From the NCBI RefSeq assembly GCF_007713465.1, contig NZ_VMSG01000001.1, positions 62,001 through 126,000 on the forward strand: a stretch of DNA of 64,000 bases, given 5' to 3'. Position 1 is the first letter of the stretch. Every line of letters begins with the position of its first letter. This document shows, piece after piece, positions 19,501 through 27,791 of the stretch. This stretch comes from Pseudomonas sp. H3(2019). GTDB taxonomy: Bacteria > Pseudomonadota > Gammaproteobacteria > Pseudomonadales > Pseudomonadaceae. The notes below the pieces were generated by a model. The model saw only the letters and a program-made list of their open reading frames with translations. It did no database searches and had not been told where the DNA came from. A program made the translations under genes and the position numbers.

Positions 19501-21082
19501 TAAAGCTGACTTTAGAATAATCCTGGCGGCCAAACGGGCTGACCTGGTAGCCCTGAACGTCCTTGCGCGTCAGTGCGTAGGCAGTCGGGTGTGCCAGTGG
19601 CAGCCACAGCGCCTGTTGCTGGATCTGCGCCTGGGCCTGTTCGTAAAGCTTGCTGCGCACGCCTTGCTCGGTGGTGGTCTTGCCGGCGCTGATAACTTTA
19701 TCCAGGCCCGGGTCGCAGTAGCGGGCGAAGTTGGTCCCGGACTGGACCGCCGCGCAGGAGAACTGTGGCGTGAGGAAGTTATCCGGGTCACCGTTGTCGC
19801 CGGACCAGCCCATGAACAGCAGGTCGTGTTCGCCGGCCTTGGCGCGGCGAATCAGCTCGCCCCATTCAATCACCCGGATTTCCGCCTGAATCCCGACTTC
19901 GGCCAGGTCCGCCTGCAACAACTGGGCGCCAAGGCTTGGGTTCGGGTTGAGCAGGCTGCCGGAAGGACGGGTCCAGATCGTGGTTTTAAACCCCTCCTTG
20001 AGCCCGACCTTGGCCAGCAGTGCGCGCGCCTTGGCGACGTCTTTCGGATAGCCCGGCAGGTCTTTGGCGTAGCTCCAGGTGTTGGGCGGGTACGGACCGT
20101 TGGCAGCCTGCGCGGTGTCTTCGAAAACGGCCTTGAGGTAGCTGGCCTTGTCGAAGGCGAGATTGATCGCCTGGCGGACCTCGGGCTTATCCAGTGGCGG
20201 ATGCTGACTGTTGATGGCCACGAACGCGGTCATGAATGCCGGCGTGCTCTCGATCTTCAGGGTCGGGTCCTGGGCGGCAGCCTGCACGTCCAGTGGTTTG
20301 GGCGACAGGGCGATCTGGCACTCGTTGCGCCGCAGTTTCTGCAAGCGCACGTTGGCGTCCGGGGTGATGGCGAACACCAGGCTGTCCACTGCCGGTTTGC
20401 CGGCAAAGTAGTCGCGGTTGGCCTTGTAGCGAATCGACGCATCTTTCTGGAAACGCCCGAAGATGAACGGGCCGCTGCCGATTGGCTGGCTGTTGAGTTT
20501 CTCGGGCGTGCCGGCCTTGAGCAACTGGTCGGCATACTCGGCCGAGTAAATCGAGGCAAACCCCATGCTCAGGGTGACAAGGAAGGTCGAGTCGGGGTGG
20601 TCCAGGGTAAAGCGCACGGTCAGCGGGTCCAGCGCGTCGATTTTCTTGATCAGTGCGGGCAATTGCATCGATTGAGCGTGAGGGAAGCCACTTTGGGCGA
20701 CTTTGTGCCAAGGGTGGGCCGGGTCGAGCATGCGCTCGAAGCTGAACTTCACGTCTTCGGCGCTCAGGTCACGGGTGGGGCTGAAGTACTCGGTGTGGTG
20801 GAATTTCACCTGTGGGTGCAGCTTGAAGACATACGTCAGGCCATCGGTCGACACTTCCCAGCTGTCGGCCAGGCTGGCAACCACTTTGCCAGTGGCGGTA
20901 TCGAAGTCCACCAGGCGGTTCATCAGCACGTCGGCCGAAGCATTGGTGGTCGTCAGCGAGTTGTATTGAACGACATCGAACCCTTCCGGGCTGGCCTCGG
21001 TGCAGACGCTTAAAGCGGCAGCCTGGGCCAATGGGCTCAGCAAGAGTGGGGCGAGCAACAACGGTAGGGCAGCGAGGCGCAT
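19493..21082 (-). CDS. ABC transporter periplasmic substrate-binding protein, family 5 (peptide type)
   Basis: 529 residues with a clear signal peptide ending at about AQAAA. VCTEASPEGFDVVQYNSLTT resembles the mature start of DppA/SapA-like proteins. The following WEVSTDGLTYVFKLHPQVKFH is the family 5 signature. It likely binds di- or oligopeptides in the periplasm. No permease or ATPase gene is adjacent, so it must pair with a transporter encoded elsewhere. The last codons overlap an inverted repeat. Confidence 0.92.
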   Translation of the reverse strand: MRLAALPLLLAPLLLSPLAQAAALSVCTEASPEGFDVVQYNSLTTTNASADVLMNRLVDFDTATGKVVASLADSWEVSTDGLTYVFKLHPQVKFHHTEYFSPTRDLSAEDVKFSFERMLDPAHPWHKVAQSGFPHAQSMQLPALIKKIDALDPLTVRFTLDHPDSTFLVTLSMGFASIYSAEYADQLLKAGTPEKLNSQPIGSGPFIFGRFQKDASIRYKANRDYFAGKPAVDSLVFAITPDANVRLQKLRRNECQIALSPKPLDVQAAAQDPTLKIESTPAFMTAFVAINSQHPPLDKPEVRQAINLAFDKASYLKAVFEDTAQAANGPYPPNTWSYAKDLPGYPKDVAKARALLAKVGLKEGFKTTIWTRPSGSLLNPNPSLGAQLLQADLAEVGIQAEIRVIEWGELIRRAKAGEHDLLFMGWSGDNGDPDNFLTPQFSCAAVQSGTNFARYCDPGLDKVISAGKTTTEQGVRSKLYEQAQAQIQQQALWLPLAHPTAYALTRKDVQGYQVSPFGRQDYSKVSFKP

Positions 21083-21348
21083 GTGTGAATTCCTGTGCAG
21101 ATCGAAGGCCCATCTGCGAGTGCAGTCTGGAAAAGGGCTACCCTAGTGGGCTCTTTTACAAATGACTATCCCCTTTTTCATTTTAAGGGGAGTATGTGCG
21201 ATTGTTTTCGGTGAGTACTGCCCAAGGAAAACCCTGGATTGGCCTGTTGGCCGACTTTCTGCGACGAGCGGTCACCATCGACGACAGCCTTTGTCCAAGG
21301 CGCTCGGAGCCCGAAAAATCGGGGTTTTGTTAATTCAATGCACACCGA
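21083..21348. other. Non-coding region between binding protein and rpmB promoter
   Basis: No convincing gene. An AT-rich part near 21150-21200 holds a small inverted repeat (CCCCTTTTT and an AAGGGG arm). It may be part of the leftward promoter of the binding-protein gene. Confidence 0.4.
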
Positions 21349-21351
21349 TTG

Positions 21352-21380
21352 TTGTTGCTCTCTAGTCTTTCTGGTATAAA
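21352..21380 (+). promoter_or_regulatory. Sigma70-type promoter of rpmB-rpmG
   Basis: TTGTTG, a 17-base spacer and TATAAA fit a housekeeping promoter. Transcription would start near 21387, leaving a leader of about 140 bases before rpmB. Confidence 0.75.
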
Positions 21381-21387
21381 GCAGCGC

Positions 21388-21528
21388 TCTTTTCTAGGGG
21401 CCCGGTTCCTTCATTGTAGGTGTAGCCGGTAAGACCCTTAAAGAAACGCGGCGCCTGGCGCCAAATGACTGAGAGATTAAGCGGCCAACCCATGCCGGGT
21501 TGGGCATGTGGTTTTAGAGGGCTGAGGC
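21388..21528 (+). other. Structured 5' leader of rpmB
   Basis: About 140 bases between the promoter and rpmB. GCCAACCC and GGGTTGGC-type arms near 21482-21504 form a strong stem, and GGCGCCTGGCGCC near 21450 forms a smaller palindrome. Such leaders before ribosomal protein genes can carry autoregulatory sites. Specific function is inference. Confidence 0.45.
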
Positions 21529-21762
21529 ATGTCGAGAGTCTGTCAAGTTACCGGTAAGGGTCCGGTGACTGGGAATAACATTTCCCACGCAAACAACAAA
21601 ACCCGTCGTCGTTTCCTGCCGAACCTGCAGCATCACCGCTTCTGGGTTGAAGAAGAGAAACGTTTCGTGCGTCTGCGCGTATCTGCCAAAGGCATGCGTA
21701 TCATCGACAAGCGTGGCATTACTGTCGTGCTGGCCGAAATCCGCAAAGCTGGCAAGATCTAA
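21529..21762 (+). CDS. rpmB: 50S ribosomal protein L28
   Basis: 77 residues, [21 protein letters not shown] at the start, the standard bL28 N-terminus. [15 protein letters not shown] is the conserved RNA-binding part. It is preceded by GAGGGCTGAGGC and followed 11 bases later by rpmG. Confidence 0.98.
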   Translation: MSRVCQVTGKGPVTGNNISHANNKTRRRFLPNLQHHRFWVEEEKRFVRLRVSAKGMRIIDKRGITVVLAEIRKAGKI

Positions 21763-21773
21763 GGGAGCTAATC

Positions 21774-21929
21774 ATGCGTGAATTGATTCGTTTGATTTCG
21801 AGCGCTGGTACTGGTCACTTCTACACTACCGACAAGAACAAGCGCACTACTCCGGACAAAATCGAGATCAAGAAATTTGATCCGGTTGTTCGCAAGCACG
21901 TGATCTACAAAGAAGGCAAAATCAAGTAA
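21774..21929 (+). CDS. rpmG: 50S ribosomal protein L33
   Basis: 51 residues, [19 protein letters not shown] at the start and [19 protein letters not shown] at the end, the bL33 signature. It has no cysteine pairs, so it is the zinc-independent form. GGGAGC precedes the ATG. Co-transcribed with rpmB. Confidence 0.98.
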   Translation: MRELIRLISSAGTGHFYTTDKNKRTTPDKIEIKKFDPVVRKHVIYKEGKIK

Positions 21930-21948
21930 TTGATTTTCCCCTCTTGAG

Positions 21949-21983
21949 AAAAAGGCCCGTATCGCAAGATACGGGCCTTTTTT
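21949..21983 (+). terminator. Terminator of rpmB-rpmG
   Basis: AAAAAGGCCCGTATC, loop GCAA, GATACGGGCCTTTTTT. The 10-base stem arms are also present in the gltS/crc terminator with the opposite orientation. It may also act on the leftward cupin gene. Confidence 0.93.
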
Positions 21984-22003
21984 GTTGGGGTGTCAGAAAA
22001 GCC

Positions 22004-22366
22004 TCAGGCCTTCTGCTCAAACGCCACGTAGATCTTGCGGCACGGCTCCAGCACTTCCCAGGTGCCCCGGAAGCCGGCCGGGATGACAAAACGATCGCCC
22101 GCCCGCAGGGTCTTGGCATTGCCGTCGTGGTCACGCAGCACCGAAACCCCCTGTACGATTTCGCAGTATTCGTGTTCGGTGAAGTTCACCGTCCATTGTC
22201 CGACTTCACCTTCCCAGACGCCCGCGCTCAACTGACCGCACGGGCTGTTGTAGTGGTTGTAGACGGCTTGCTCGGGGTCGCCCTTGAGCACTTTTGCGGC
22301 GTCCGGGCGGTAGCGCTCGGCGGGTGTGGTGGCCTGGCTGAAGTCGACGATGTCGTGGATGCTCAT
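22004..22366 (-). CDS. Cupin domain protein (DUF861/EutQ-like)
   Basis: 120 residues, start MSIHDIVDFSQ. The single cupin barrel shows GEVGQWTVNFTEHEYCEIVQG and LRAGDRFVIPAGFRGTWEVLE, typical of the (S)-ureidoglycine aminohydrolase-like/DUF861 class. Ligand unknown. It is divergent from kauB across a 224-base region holding a PuuR-like motif, so a link to polyamine catabolism is plausible but inferred. Confidence 0.85.
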   Translation of the reverse strand: MSIHDIVDFSQATTPAERYRPDAAKVLKGDPEQAVYNHYNSPCGQLSAGVWEGEVGQWTVNFTEHEYCEIVQGVSVLRDHDGNAKTLRAGDRFVIPAGFRGTWEVLEPCRKIYVAFEQKA

Positions 22367-22403
22367 TCTTGTAATCCCCCGTGATTGCCTGAAAATCAAA
22401 GTC

Positions 22404-22425
22404 TATGTTTATTAAAATGAACATC
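22404..22425. promoter_or_regulatory. Candidate PuuR/PauR-type operator between cupin gene and kauB
   Basis: TTATTAAAATGAACA agrees with the E. coli PuuR box (AAAATATAATGAACA) at 11 of 15 bases, including all of ATGAACA. It also forms the inverted pair ATGTT...AACAT. It lies about 180 bases before kauB. A PuuR-family regulator gene (pauR) is at 33310. Confidence 0.4.
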
Positions 22426-22590
22426 GCAAGGCCGTTTACCGGCCTTTTGTCAAATATATTGAAACATGAGGGGTCGCTGGTTTAGGGTGGCAGTTGCCTT
22501 GGGCCGAATTGAAAACTGGCCGGGCAGAATTCCTGTAGGTGCCTGCGTAGATCGCGTGGCGCTCGTATTCAATAAGAGGAGGACTCTCGT

Positions 22591-24084
22591 ATGACTACCT
22601 TGACTCGTGCCGACTGGGAACAACGCGCCCGCGACCTGAAGATCGAAGGCCGTGCCTACATCAATGGCGAATACACCGCAGCGGTCTCCGGCGAGACCTT
22701 CGACTGCATCAGCCCCGTCGATGGCCGCCTGCTGGGCAAGATCGCCAGCTGTGATGCCGCCGACGCCCAGCGCGCCGTAGAAAACGCTCGCAGCACGTTC
22801 AACTCGGGCGTCTGGTCGCGTCTGGCACCAGCCAAGCGCAAAGCCACCATGATTCGTTTCGCCGGCCTGCTCAAGCAGCACGCCGAAGAGCTGGCGCTGC
22901 TTGAAACCCTGGACATGGGCAAGCCGATCAGCGATTCCCTGTACATCGACGTTCCGGGCGCGGCGCAAGCGCTGAGCTGGAGCGGTGAGGCCATCGACAA
23001 GATCTATGACGAAGTGGCCGCCACCCCGCATGACCAACTGGGTCTGGTGACCCGTGAGCCAGTGGGTGTGGTGGGCGCCATCGTGCCGTGGAACTTCCCG
23101 CTGATGATGGCCTGCTGGAAACTCGGCCCGGCGCTGTCCACCGGTAACTCGGTGATCCTCAAGCCGTCCGAAAAGTCCCCTTTGACCGCCATCCGCCTCG
23201 CGGCACTGGCCGTTGAAGCCGGTATTCCGAAAGGCGTGCTGAATGTGCTGCCAGGCTACGGTCACACCGTCGGCAAGGCGTTGGCCTTGCACATGGATGT
23301 CGACACGCTGGTGTTCACCGGTTCGACCAAGATCGCCAAGCAACTGATGATTTATTCCGGCGAATCGAACATGAAGCGCGTCTGGCTGGAGGCGGGTGGC
23401 AAGAGCCCGAACATCGTGTTTGCCGATGCGCCGGACCTGCAAGCTGCGGCTGAGTCCGCTGCCAGTGCCATCGCATTCAACCAGGGCGAAGTCTGCACCG
23501 CCGGTTCCCGTCTGCTGGTCGAGCGTTCGATCAAGGATAAATTCCTGCCGCTGGTGATCGAGGCCCTGAAGGCCTGGAAACCGGGCAACCCGCTGGATCC
23601 GGCGACCAACGTCGGCGCACTGGTCGACACGCAGCAGATGAACACCGTGCTGTCCTACATCGAATCCGGTCACACCGACGGCGCCAAACTGGTGGCGGGC
23701 GGCAAGCGGATCCTTCAGGAAACCGGTGGCACCTACGTTGAGCCGACGATTTTCGATGGCGTGAGCAATGCCATGAAGATCGCCCAGGAAGAGATCTTTG
23801 GCCCGGTGCTGTCGGTCATCACCTTCGACAGCGTCGATGAAGCGATCCGGATCGCCAACGACACGCCGTATGGCCTGGCTGCGGCAGTCTGGACCTCGGA
23901 TATCTCCAAGGGCCACCTGGCCGCCAAGGCCCTGCGTGCCGGCAGTGTGTGGGTCAACCAGTACGATGGTGGCGACATGACCGCGCCGTTTGGTGGTTTC
24001 AAACAGTCGGGCAACGGTCGTGACAAGTCGCTGCACGCGTTCGACAAGTACACCGAGCTGAAGGCGACCTGGATCAAGCTGTAA
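22591..24084 (+). CDS. kauB: Aldehyde dehydrogenase, KauB/PuuC type
   Basis: 497 residues. NAD(P)-dependent oxidation of omega-amino or guanidino aldehydes such as 4-guanidinobutyraldehyde or gamma-glutamyl-aminobutyraldehyde. General base Glu267 in LEAGGKSPN and catalytic Cys302 in NQGEVCTAGSR are in place. The N-terminus MTTLTRADWEQRA matches my memory of KauB from P. aeruginosa. GAGGAGGAC precedes the ATG. Divergent from the cupin gene. Confidence 0.92.
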   Translation: MTTLTRADWEQRARDLKIEGRAYINGEYTAAVSGETFDCISPVDGRLLGKIASCDAADAQRAVENARSTFNSGVWSRLAPAKRKATMIRFAGLLKQHAEELALLETLDMGKPISDSLYIDVPGAAQALSWSGEAIDKIYDEVAATPHDQLGLVTREPVGVVGAIVPWNFPLMMACWKLGPALSTGNSVILKPSEKSPLTAIRLAALAVEAGIPKGVLNVLPGYGHTVGKALALHMDVDTLVFTGSTKIAKQLMIYSGESNMKRVWLEAGGKSPNIVFADAPDLQAAAESAASAIAFNQGEVCTAGSRLLVERSIKDKFLPLVIEALKAWKPGNPLDPATNVGALVDTQQMNTVLSYIESGHTDGAKLVAGGKRILQETGGTYVEPTIFDGVSNAMKIAQEEIFGPVLSVITFDSVDEAIRIANDTPYGLAAAVWTSDISKGHLAAKALRAGSVWVNQYDGGDMTAPFGGFKQSGNGRDKSLHAFDKYTELKATWIKL

Positions 24085-24134
24085 ATTGTGACGGGCCCCG
24101 GTCGCATCCGGGGCTCAATACAATACAGATCCCT

Positions 24135-24224
24135 TGTGGGAGCGAGCTTGCTCGCGATAGCGGTATGACAGTCGACGTCAATGTTGAATGTTGCGCCGTC
24201 ATCGCAAGCAGGCTCGCTCCCACA
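24135..24224. repeat. Inverted repeat pair (TGTGGGAGCGAGC family)
   Basis: TGTGGGAGCGAGCTTGCTCG and, 45 bases on, CAAGCAGGCTCGCTCCCACA form a large imperfect hairpin between the convergent kauB and phospholipase genes. Related single units are at 4193, 10953 and 48672. Confidence 0.8.
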
Positions 24225-24230
24225 TGTTTT

Positions 24231-25820
24231 CTAGAGCATCCGCTCCAGCCCCACCGAATTGCTGAGCCAGGCATTGATATGTCGCCACCAGCTCCCCGGT
24301 TCTCGGGTCAAGGTGTGTGGCTGGCCGTTGTCTTCAGTGACCCACACCATCCGGCCGTTCTCTAGCCGGGCCTCATAACTCAGGGTCGGTGACATACCTT
24401 GCAGGGCCAGTTCGCGAACCTGTTCGGTGAGTTCCGGGCTGTCCACCAACACCCCGACTTCAGTGTTCCAGAGCACCGAGCGCGGATCGAAATTGAATGA
24501 GCCGATGAACGCCTTTTGTCGATCAAAGATCATCGCCTTGCTGTGCAAGCTGGAAACGGAGCCACGGGAAACGGCGCTGTGGAACAGGTTCGGACCACTG
24601 CCGACATGCTCGCCGGGTTGACGGCGCAACTCGAACAGCTTCACGCCATGCTCCAGCAACGCCTTGCGGTACGGCGCGTAGCCACCGTGCACGGCCGGCA
24701 CGTCGGTGGCGTCCAGGGAGTTGGTCAGCAAGCTGACGGAAACCCCGGCATCCGCGCGTCCTGTCAGGTAGACCAGCCCCGTTTGGCCTGGGACGAAATA
24801 GGCCGAGATCATGATCAGCTCGTTACTGACGCCTTGTAACTCGGGTGCCAGTTGGGTGGTCAGCAGCAGTTGCGGATCCGGCTCGTCCTTGGCCAGCACT
24901 TTGCTGGGTGCGTCCCACAGCGCCTGGTTCCAGGCCCAGATCAATTCGCGCCGCCAGACATCCAGGCGTGGATGGGTCTGGTAAATCTTCAGTTGCTGGT
25001 ACAGCGCATGGTTCTGTTGGCGGGTGCCTTCCAGCGACTCCTGCAGTCGCAGTCGGGTGTTGGCCAGATCCTTTGCCGTGGGTTTGATCGAGATAAACTC
25101 ATCGATCGGTTTGCTCAGGGCGCTGTTCCAGTACTGGTCGAAACTGTGCCCGAGCTGCTCGGCCACCGGGCCGATGCCGAGCATGTCGATGTCGGTGAAG
25201 TTCAGATCGGGTTGGGCGTCGAAGTATTCATCGCCCAGATTACGGCCACCGACAATGGCTGCGCTGTTATCCGCCAGCCACAGCTTGTTGTGCATGCGCC
25301 GATGCTGCAAAGACAGATTGAACAGTCGCCCCATGGTGCGGGTCAGCCCGGTGCTGCGGCCCAGGTGCAGCGGGTTGAACAGGCGAATATGAATCTGCGG
25401 ATGCGCGGCAAGGGTGGCGATGATCTGGTCCAGGCCATCGCTGGTGGTGTCGTCGAGCAGAATGCGTATGCGCACGCCGCGGTCGGCAGCCTTGAGCAGC
25501 TCCGCCGCCAGCAACCGTGTGCTGACACCGTCGTGGACGATGTAATACTGCAAGTCGAGGCTGCTTTGCGCATTGCGAATCAGCTCGGCACGCGCCATGA
25601 AGGCTTCACTGCTGTTGGGCAGCAGGCGGAAGCCGGAACGGCCCTGATACGTCGCAGCCTGTGCCTGGATCGAACGCCCGAAGGAGGAGTCCGCCGCTGG
25701 CAGCGTCTGGCTCGGCTTGTGGTGCACGGCGAGAGAGGTGCAACCGCTCAGTAGCGAGACGAGCGGCAGAAAAAGCAGGGCTTGTCTGGGGCGCAAATCG
25801 GAGTTTCCGCGAATGGGCAA
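24231..25820 (-). CDS. Phospholipase D-like/cardiolipin synthase family lipoprotein
   Basis: 529 residues. The N-terminus has a hydrophobic stretch and lipobox LLSGC, so it is probably a lipoprotein. Two HKD motifs are intact: HNKLWLAD (His177) and HSKAMIFD (His426). They are followed by GGRNLGDEYF and GSFNFDPRS. This two-HKD layout matches the ClsC/YmdC branch, which makes cardiolipin from phospholipids. It is transcribed leftwards after the MocR-type gene. The exact substrate is uncertain. Confidence 0.88.
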   Translation of the reverse strand: MPIRGNSDLRPRQALLFLPLVSLLSGCTSLAVHHKPSQTLPAADSSFGRSIQAQAATYQGRSGFRLLPNSSEAFMARAELIRNAQSSLDLQYYIVHDGVSTRLLAAELLKAADRGVRIRILLDDTTSDGLDQIIATLAAHPQIHIRLFNPLHLGRSTGLTRTMGRLFNLSLQHRRMHNKLWLADNSAAIVGGRNLGDEYFDAQPDLNFTDIDMLGIGPVAEQLGHSFDQYWNSALSKPIDEFISIKPTAKDLANTRLRLQESLEGTRQQNHALYQQLKIYQTHPRLDVWRRELIWAWNQALWDAPSKVLAKDEPDPQLLLTTQLAPELQGVSNELIMISAYFVPGQTGLVYLTGRADAGVSVSLLTNSLDATDVPAVHGGYAPYRKALLEHGVKLFELRRQPGEHVGSGPNLFHSAVSRGSVSSLHSKAMIFDRQKAFIGSFNFDPRSVLWNTEVGVLVDSPELTEQVRELALQGMSPTLSYEARLENGRMVWVTEDNGQPHTLTREPGSWWRHINAWLSNSVGLERML

Positions 25821-25883
25821 GATCCGGAGTATGGCACGGCATTTGGCGATGCTCCGTGAACGCTCAAGCGTCGATTGATTGCG

Positions 25884-27314
25884 TCATTTGTCCTCGTGAT
25901 GCTCGGCCAGTAGCTTGATCGCTGCCGCGCCGACCTTGCGCACCGCCTCTTCAATCAGCGGTGTCGGTTTGGCCGAGTAGTTCATGCGCAGGCAATTGCG
26001 GTACTTGCCCGAGGCGGAAAAAATACTGCCGACGGCAATCTGTACGCCTTGGTCGATCAGCGCACGATTCAGTTTCAGCGTGTCGAAACCTTCCGGCAGT
26101 TCGACCCACAGCATGAAGCTGCCTTGCGGGCGGCTGGCACGGGTGCCGACGGGAAAGTAGCGGCTGACCCAGTCGAGCATCAAGTCGCGATTGCGCTGGT
26201 ATTGCGTGCGCACCCGACGCAAATGCGGTTCGAAGTGCCCGCCCTTGAGGAATTCTGCGATGGCGATTTGTGGTTGTGGCGCGGTGGAGCCGGTGCTGAT
26301 GTATTTCATGTGCAACACCCGCTCCAGATACCGGCCCGGCGCGACCCAGCCGATACGCAGCCCCGGCGCCAAGGTCTTGGAGAACGAGCTGCAGAGCAGG
26401 ACGCGGCCGTCTTCGTCGAAGGACTTGATCGTGCGGGGACGCGGGTAGGTGTAGGCCAGTTCGCCATACACATCGTCTTCGATGATTGCCACGTCGAAGC
26501 GCTGTGCCAGGGTCAGCAGCGCCCGTTTGCGCGCCTCCGGCATGATGTAGCCCAGCGGGTTGTTGCAGTTGGGGGTCAACTGTATGGCTTTGATCGGCCA
26601 CTGTTCCAGCGCCAGTTCCAGCGCCTCGAGGCTGATCCCCGTGAGCGGATCGGTGGGAATTTCCAGGGCTTTCATGCCCAGCCCTTTGAGGGTTTGCATG
26701 GCGCCGTGAAAGCTCGGTGAGTCGACGGCCACGATGTCGCCTGGCTCGCAGATCGCGCGAATGCTGGTGGACAGCGCTTCGTGGCAACCGGTGGTGATCA
26801 CCAGGTCGTTGGCGCTCAGTTGACAGCCGGAGTCGAGCATCAGGCGGGCAATCTGTTCGCGCAGTTCGAGGACGCCGTAGATGTTGTCGTAATACAGGCC
26901 GGGCATGTCCTGCCGCCGGCTGATCCGCGCCAGCCCGCGCAACAGAGGCTTCATGGTCGGCGTGGTGATGTCCGGCATGCCGCGACCGAGCTGCACGACG
27001 TCTTTACGCGGGACGGCGCGAATCAGCTCCAGCACCTGATCCCACTGGGAAATGTCCACCGGGCGCTGGGCTGGACGGCCAACGACCGGCAACTCCGGTA
27101 GCTCGCGCCCGGCCGGAACGAAGTAGCCGGATTTCGGCTTCGGCATCGCCAGCCCGCCGTCTTCCAGCACCCGATAAGCCTGCTGCACCGTGCTCAGGCT
27201 GACCCCGTGCTCGACGCTCAGTGCCCGCACCGACGGCAGTCGGTCACCCGGACGGTAGAAGCCCTGTTCGATACGCGTGCCGAGCAATTCGGCGAGGTTG
27301 ACGTATAGGGTCAT
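25884..27314 (-). CDS. MocR/PdxR-type regulator (GntR HTH fused to aminotransferase-like domain)
   Basis: 476 residues. The GntR-type winged helix (about 1-75, PGDRLPSVRALSVEHGVSLSTVQQAYRVLE split by normal family residues) is followed by a fold type I aminotransferase-like domain. SSFSKTLAPGLRIGW contains the Lys that would bind PLP. MocR regulators sense PLP or amino compounds. The start at MTLYVNLAELL was chosen over GTG/ATG candidates upstream. It is divergent from a DUF1127 gene across a cluster of ATACAGAT half-sites. Confidence 0.9.
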   Translation of the reverse strand: MTLYVNLAELLGTRIEQGFYRPGDRLPSVRALSVEHGVSLSTVQQAYRVLEDGGLAMPKPKSGYFVPAGRELPELPVVGRPAQRPVDISQWDQVLELIRAVPRKDVVQLGRGMPDITTPTMKPLLRGLARISRRQDMPGLYYDNIYGVLELREQIARLMLDSGCQLSANDLVITTGCHEALSTSIRAICEPGDIVAVDSPSFHGAMQTLKGLGMKALEIPTDPLTGISLEALELALEQWPIKAIQLTPNCNNPLGYIMPEARKRALLTLAQRFDVAIIEDDVYGELAYTYPRPRTIKSFDEDGRVLLCSSFSKTLAPGLRIGWVAPGRYLERVLHMKYISTGSTAPQPQIAIAEFLKGGHFEPHLRRVRTQYQRNRDLMLDWVSRYFPVGTRASRPQGSFMLWVELPEGFDTLKLNRALIDQGVQIAVGSIFSASGKYRNCLRMNYSAKPTPLIEEAVRKVGAAAIKLLAEHHEDK

Positions 27315-27347
27315 GGTGCAGCCTCGGTGAAGTGATTCAGGGGACCA

Positions 27348-27429
27348 GTACAGATGGGGCAAAAATACAGGATTCAGTCGCTAAAGCGGGAAATCTGTAT
27401 GGAGTTAATACAGATCCTTTGAATCTGTA
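27348..27429. promoter_or_regulatory. Cluster of ATACAGAT half-sites between MocR gene and DUF1127 gene
   Basis: A perfect palindrome ATCTGTAT-N7-ATACAGAT spans 27393-27415. Further copies of TACAGAT or its complement occur at 27349-27355, 27364-27370 (ATACAG) and 27422-27429 (AATCTGTA). MocR proteins bind repeated half-sites in their divergent promoters, so this is the likely operator. Confidence 0.65.
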
Positions 27430-27492
27430 ACGGTTTTGCCGGCCCGCGCATCATGGAATCTCTGGCGACCCAAGTAAACAGGAGCAATCAAA

Positions 27493-27738
27493 ATGAACGG
27501 CTTGAGCGATGTGCGGCTGACGTTACACAGTCAGGAACTGGAGGCAGGGCAGGACAAGGGCATGCGCGCGGCAACGATGCGCAATGCCCCGTCCTGTCTC
27601 GGTCGCTGGGGTCTGTTCTGGCATCGTCTGCACACGCGCGAGGCCTTGCTTGAGCTTTCGCCCGAGCAGTTGCGCGATGTGGGGTTGAGTCGTGCAGAGG
27701 CGCGGGAGGAGGGGCTCAAACCCTTCTGGCGGATCTGA
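27493..27738 (+). CDS. DUF1127 domain small protein
   Basis: 81 residues. The C-terminal HTREALLELSPEQLRDVGLSRAEA is a DUF1127 (YjiS-like) motif, found in short arginine-rich proteins linked in some bacteria to RNA or phosphate control. AGGAG precedes the ATG. It is divergent from the MocR-type regulator and probably its target. Confidence 0.88.
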   Translation: MNGLSDVRLTLHSQELEAGQDKGMRAATMRNAPSCLGRWGLFWHRLHTREALLELSPEQLRDVGLSRAEAREEGLKPFWRI

Positions 27739-27748
27739 GTTCTACGGT

Positions 27749-27781
27749 TGATCATTCCCATGCTCCGCGTGGGAACGATCA
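27749..27781. repeat. Palindromic repeat (GATCGTTCCCACGC family)
   Basis: TGATCATTCCCATGC and GCGTGGGAACGATCA form a near-perfect hairpin in the gap between convergent genes. Related copies lie at 29611 and 36518. Confidence 0.8.
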
Positions 27782-27791
27782 GTTAAACGTA

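Noticed and set aside
21162..21365. 67-codon plus-strand ORF upstream of rpmB
   Set aside because: It runs into the rpmB promoter and has no ribosome site.
22450..24036. 528-codon minus-strand ORF opposite kauB
   Set aside because: Shadow; KauB motifs with catalytic Glu and Cys lie on the plus strand.
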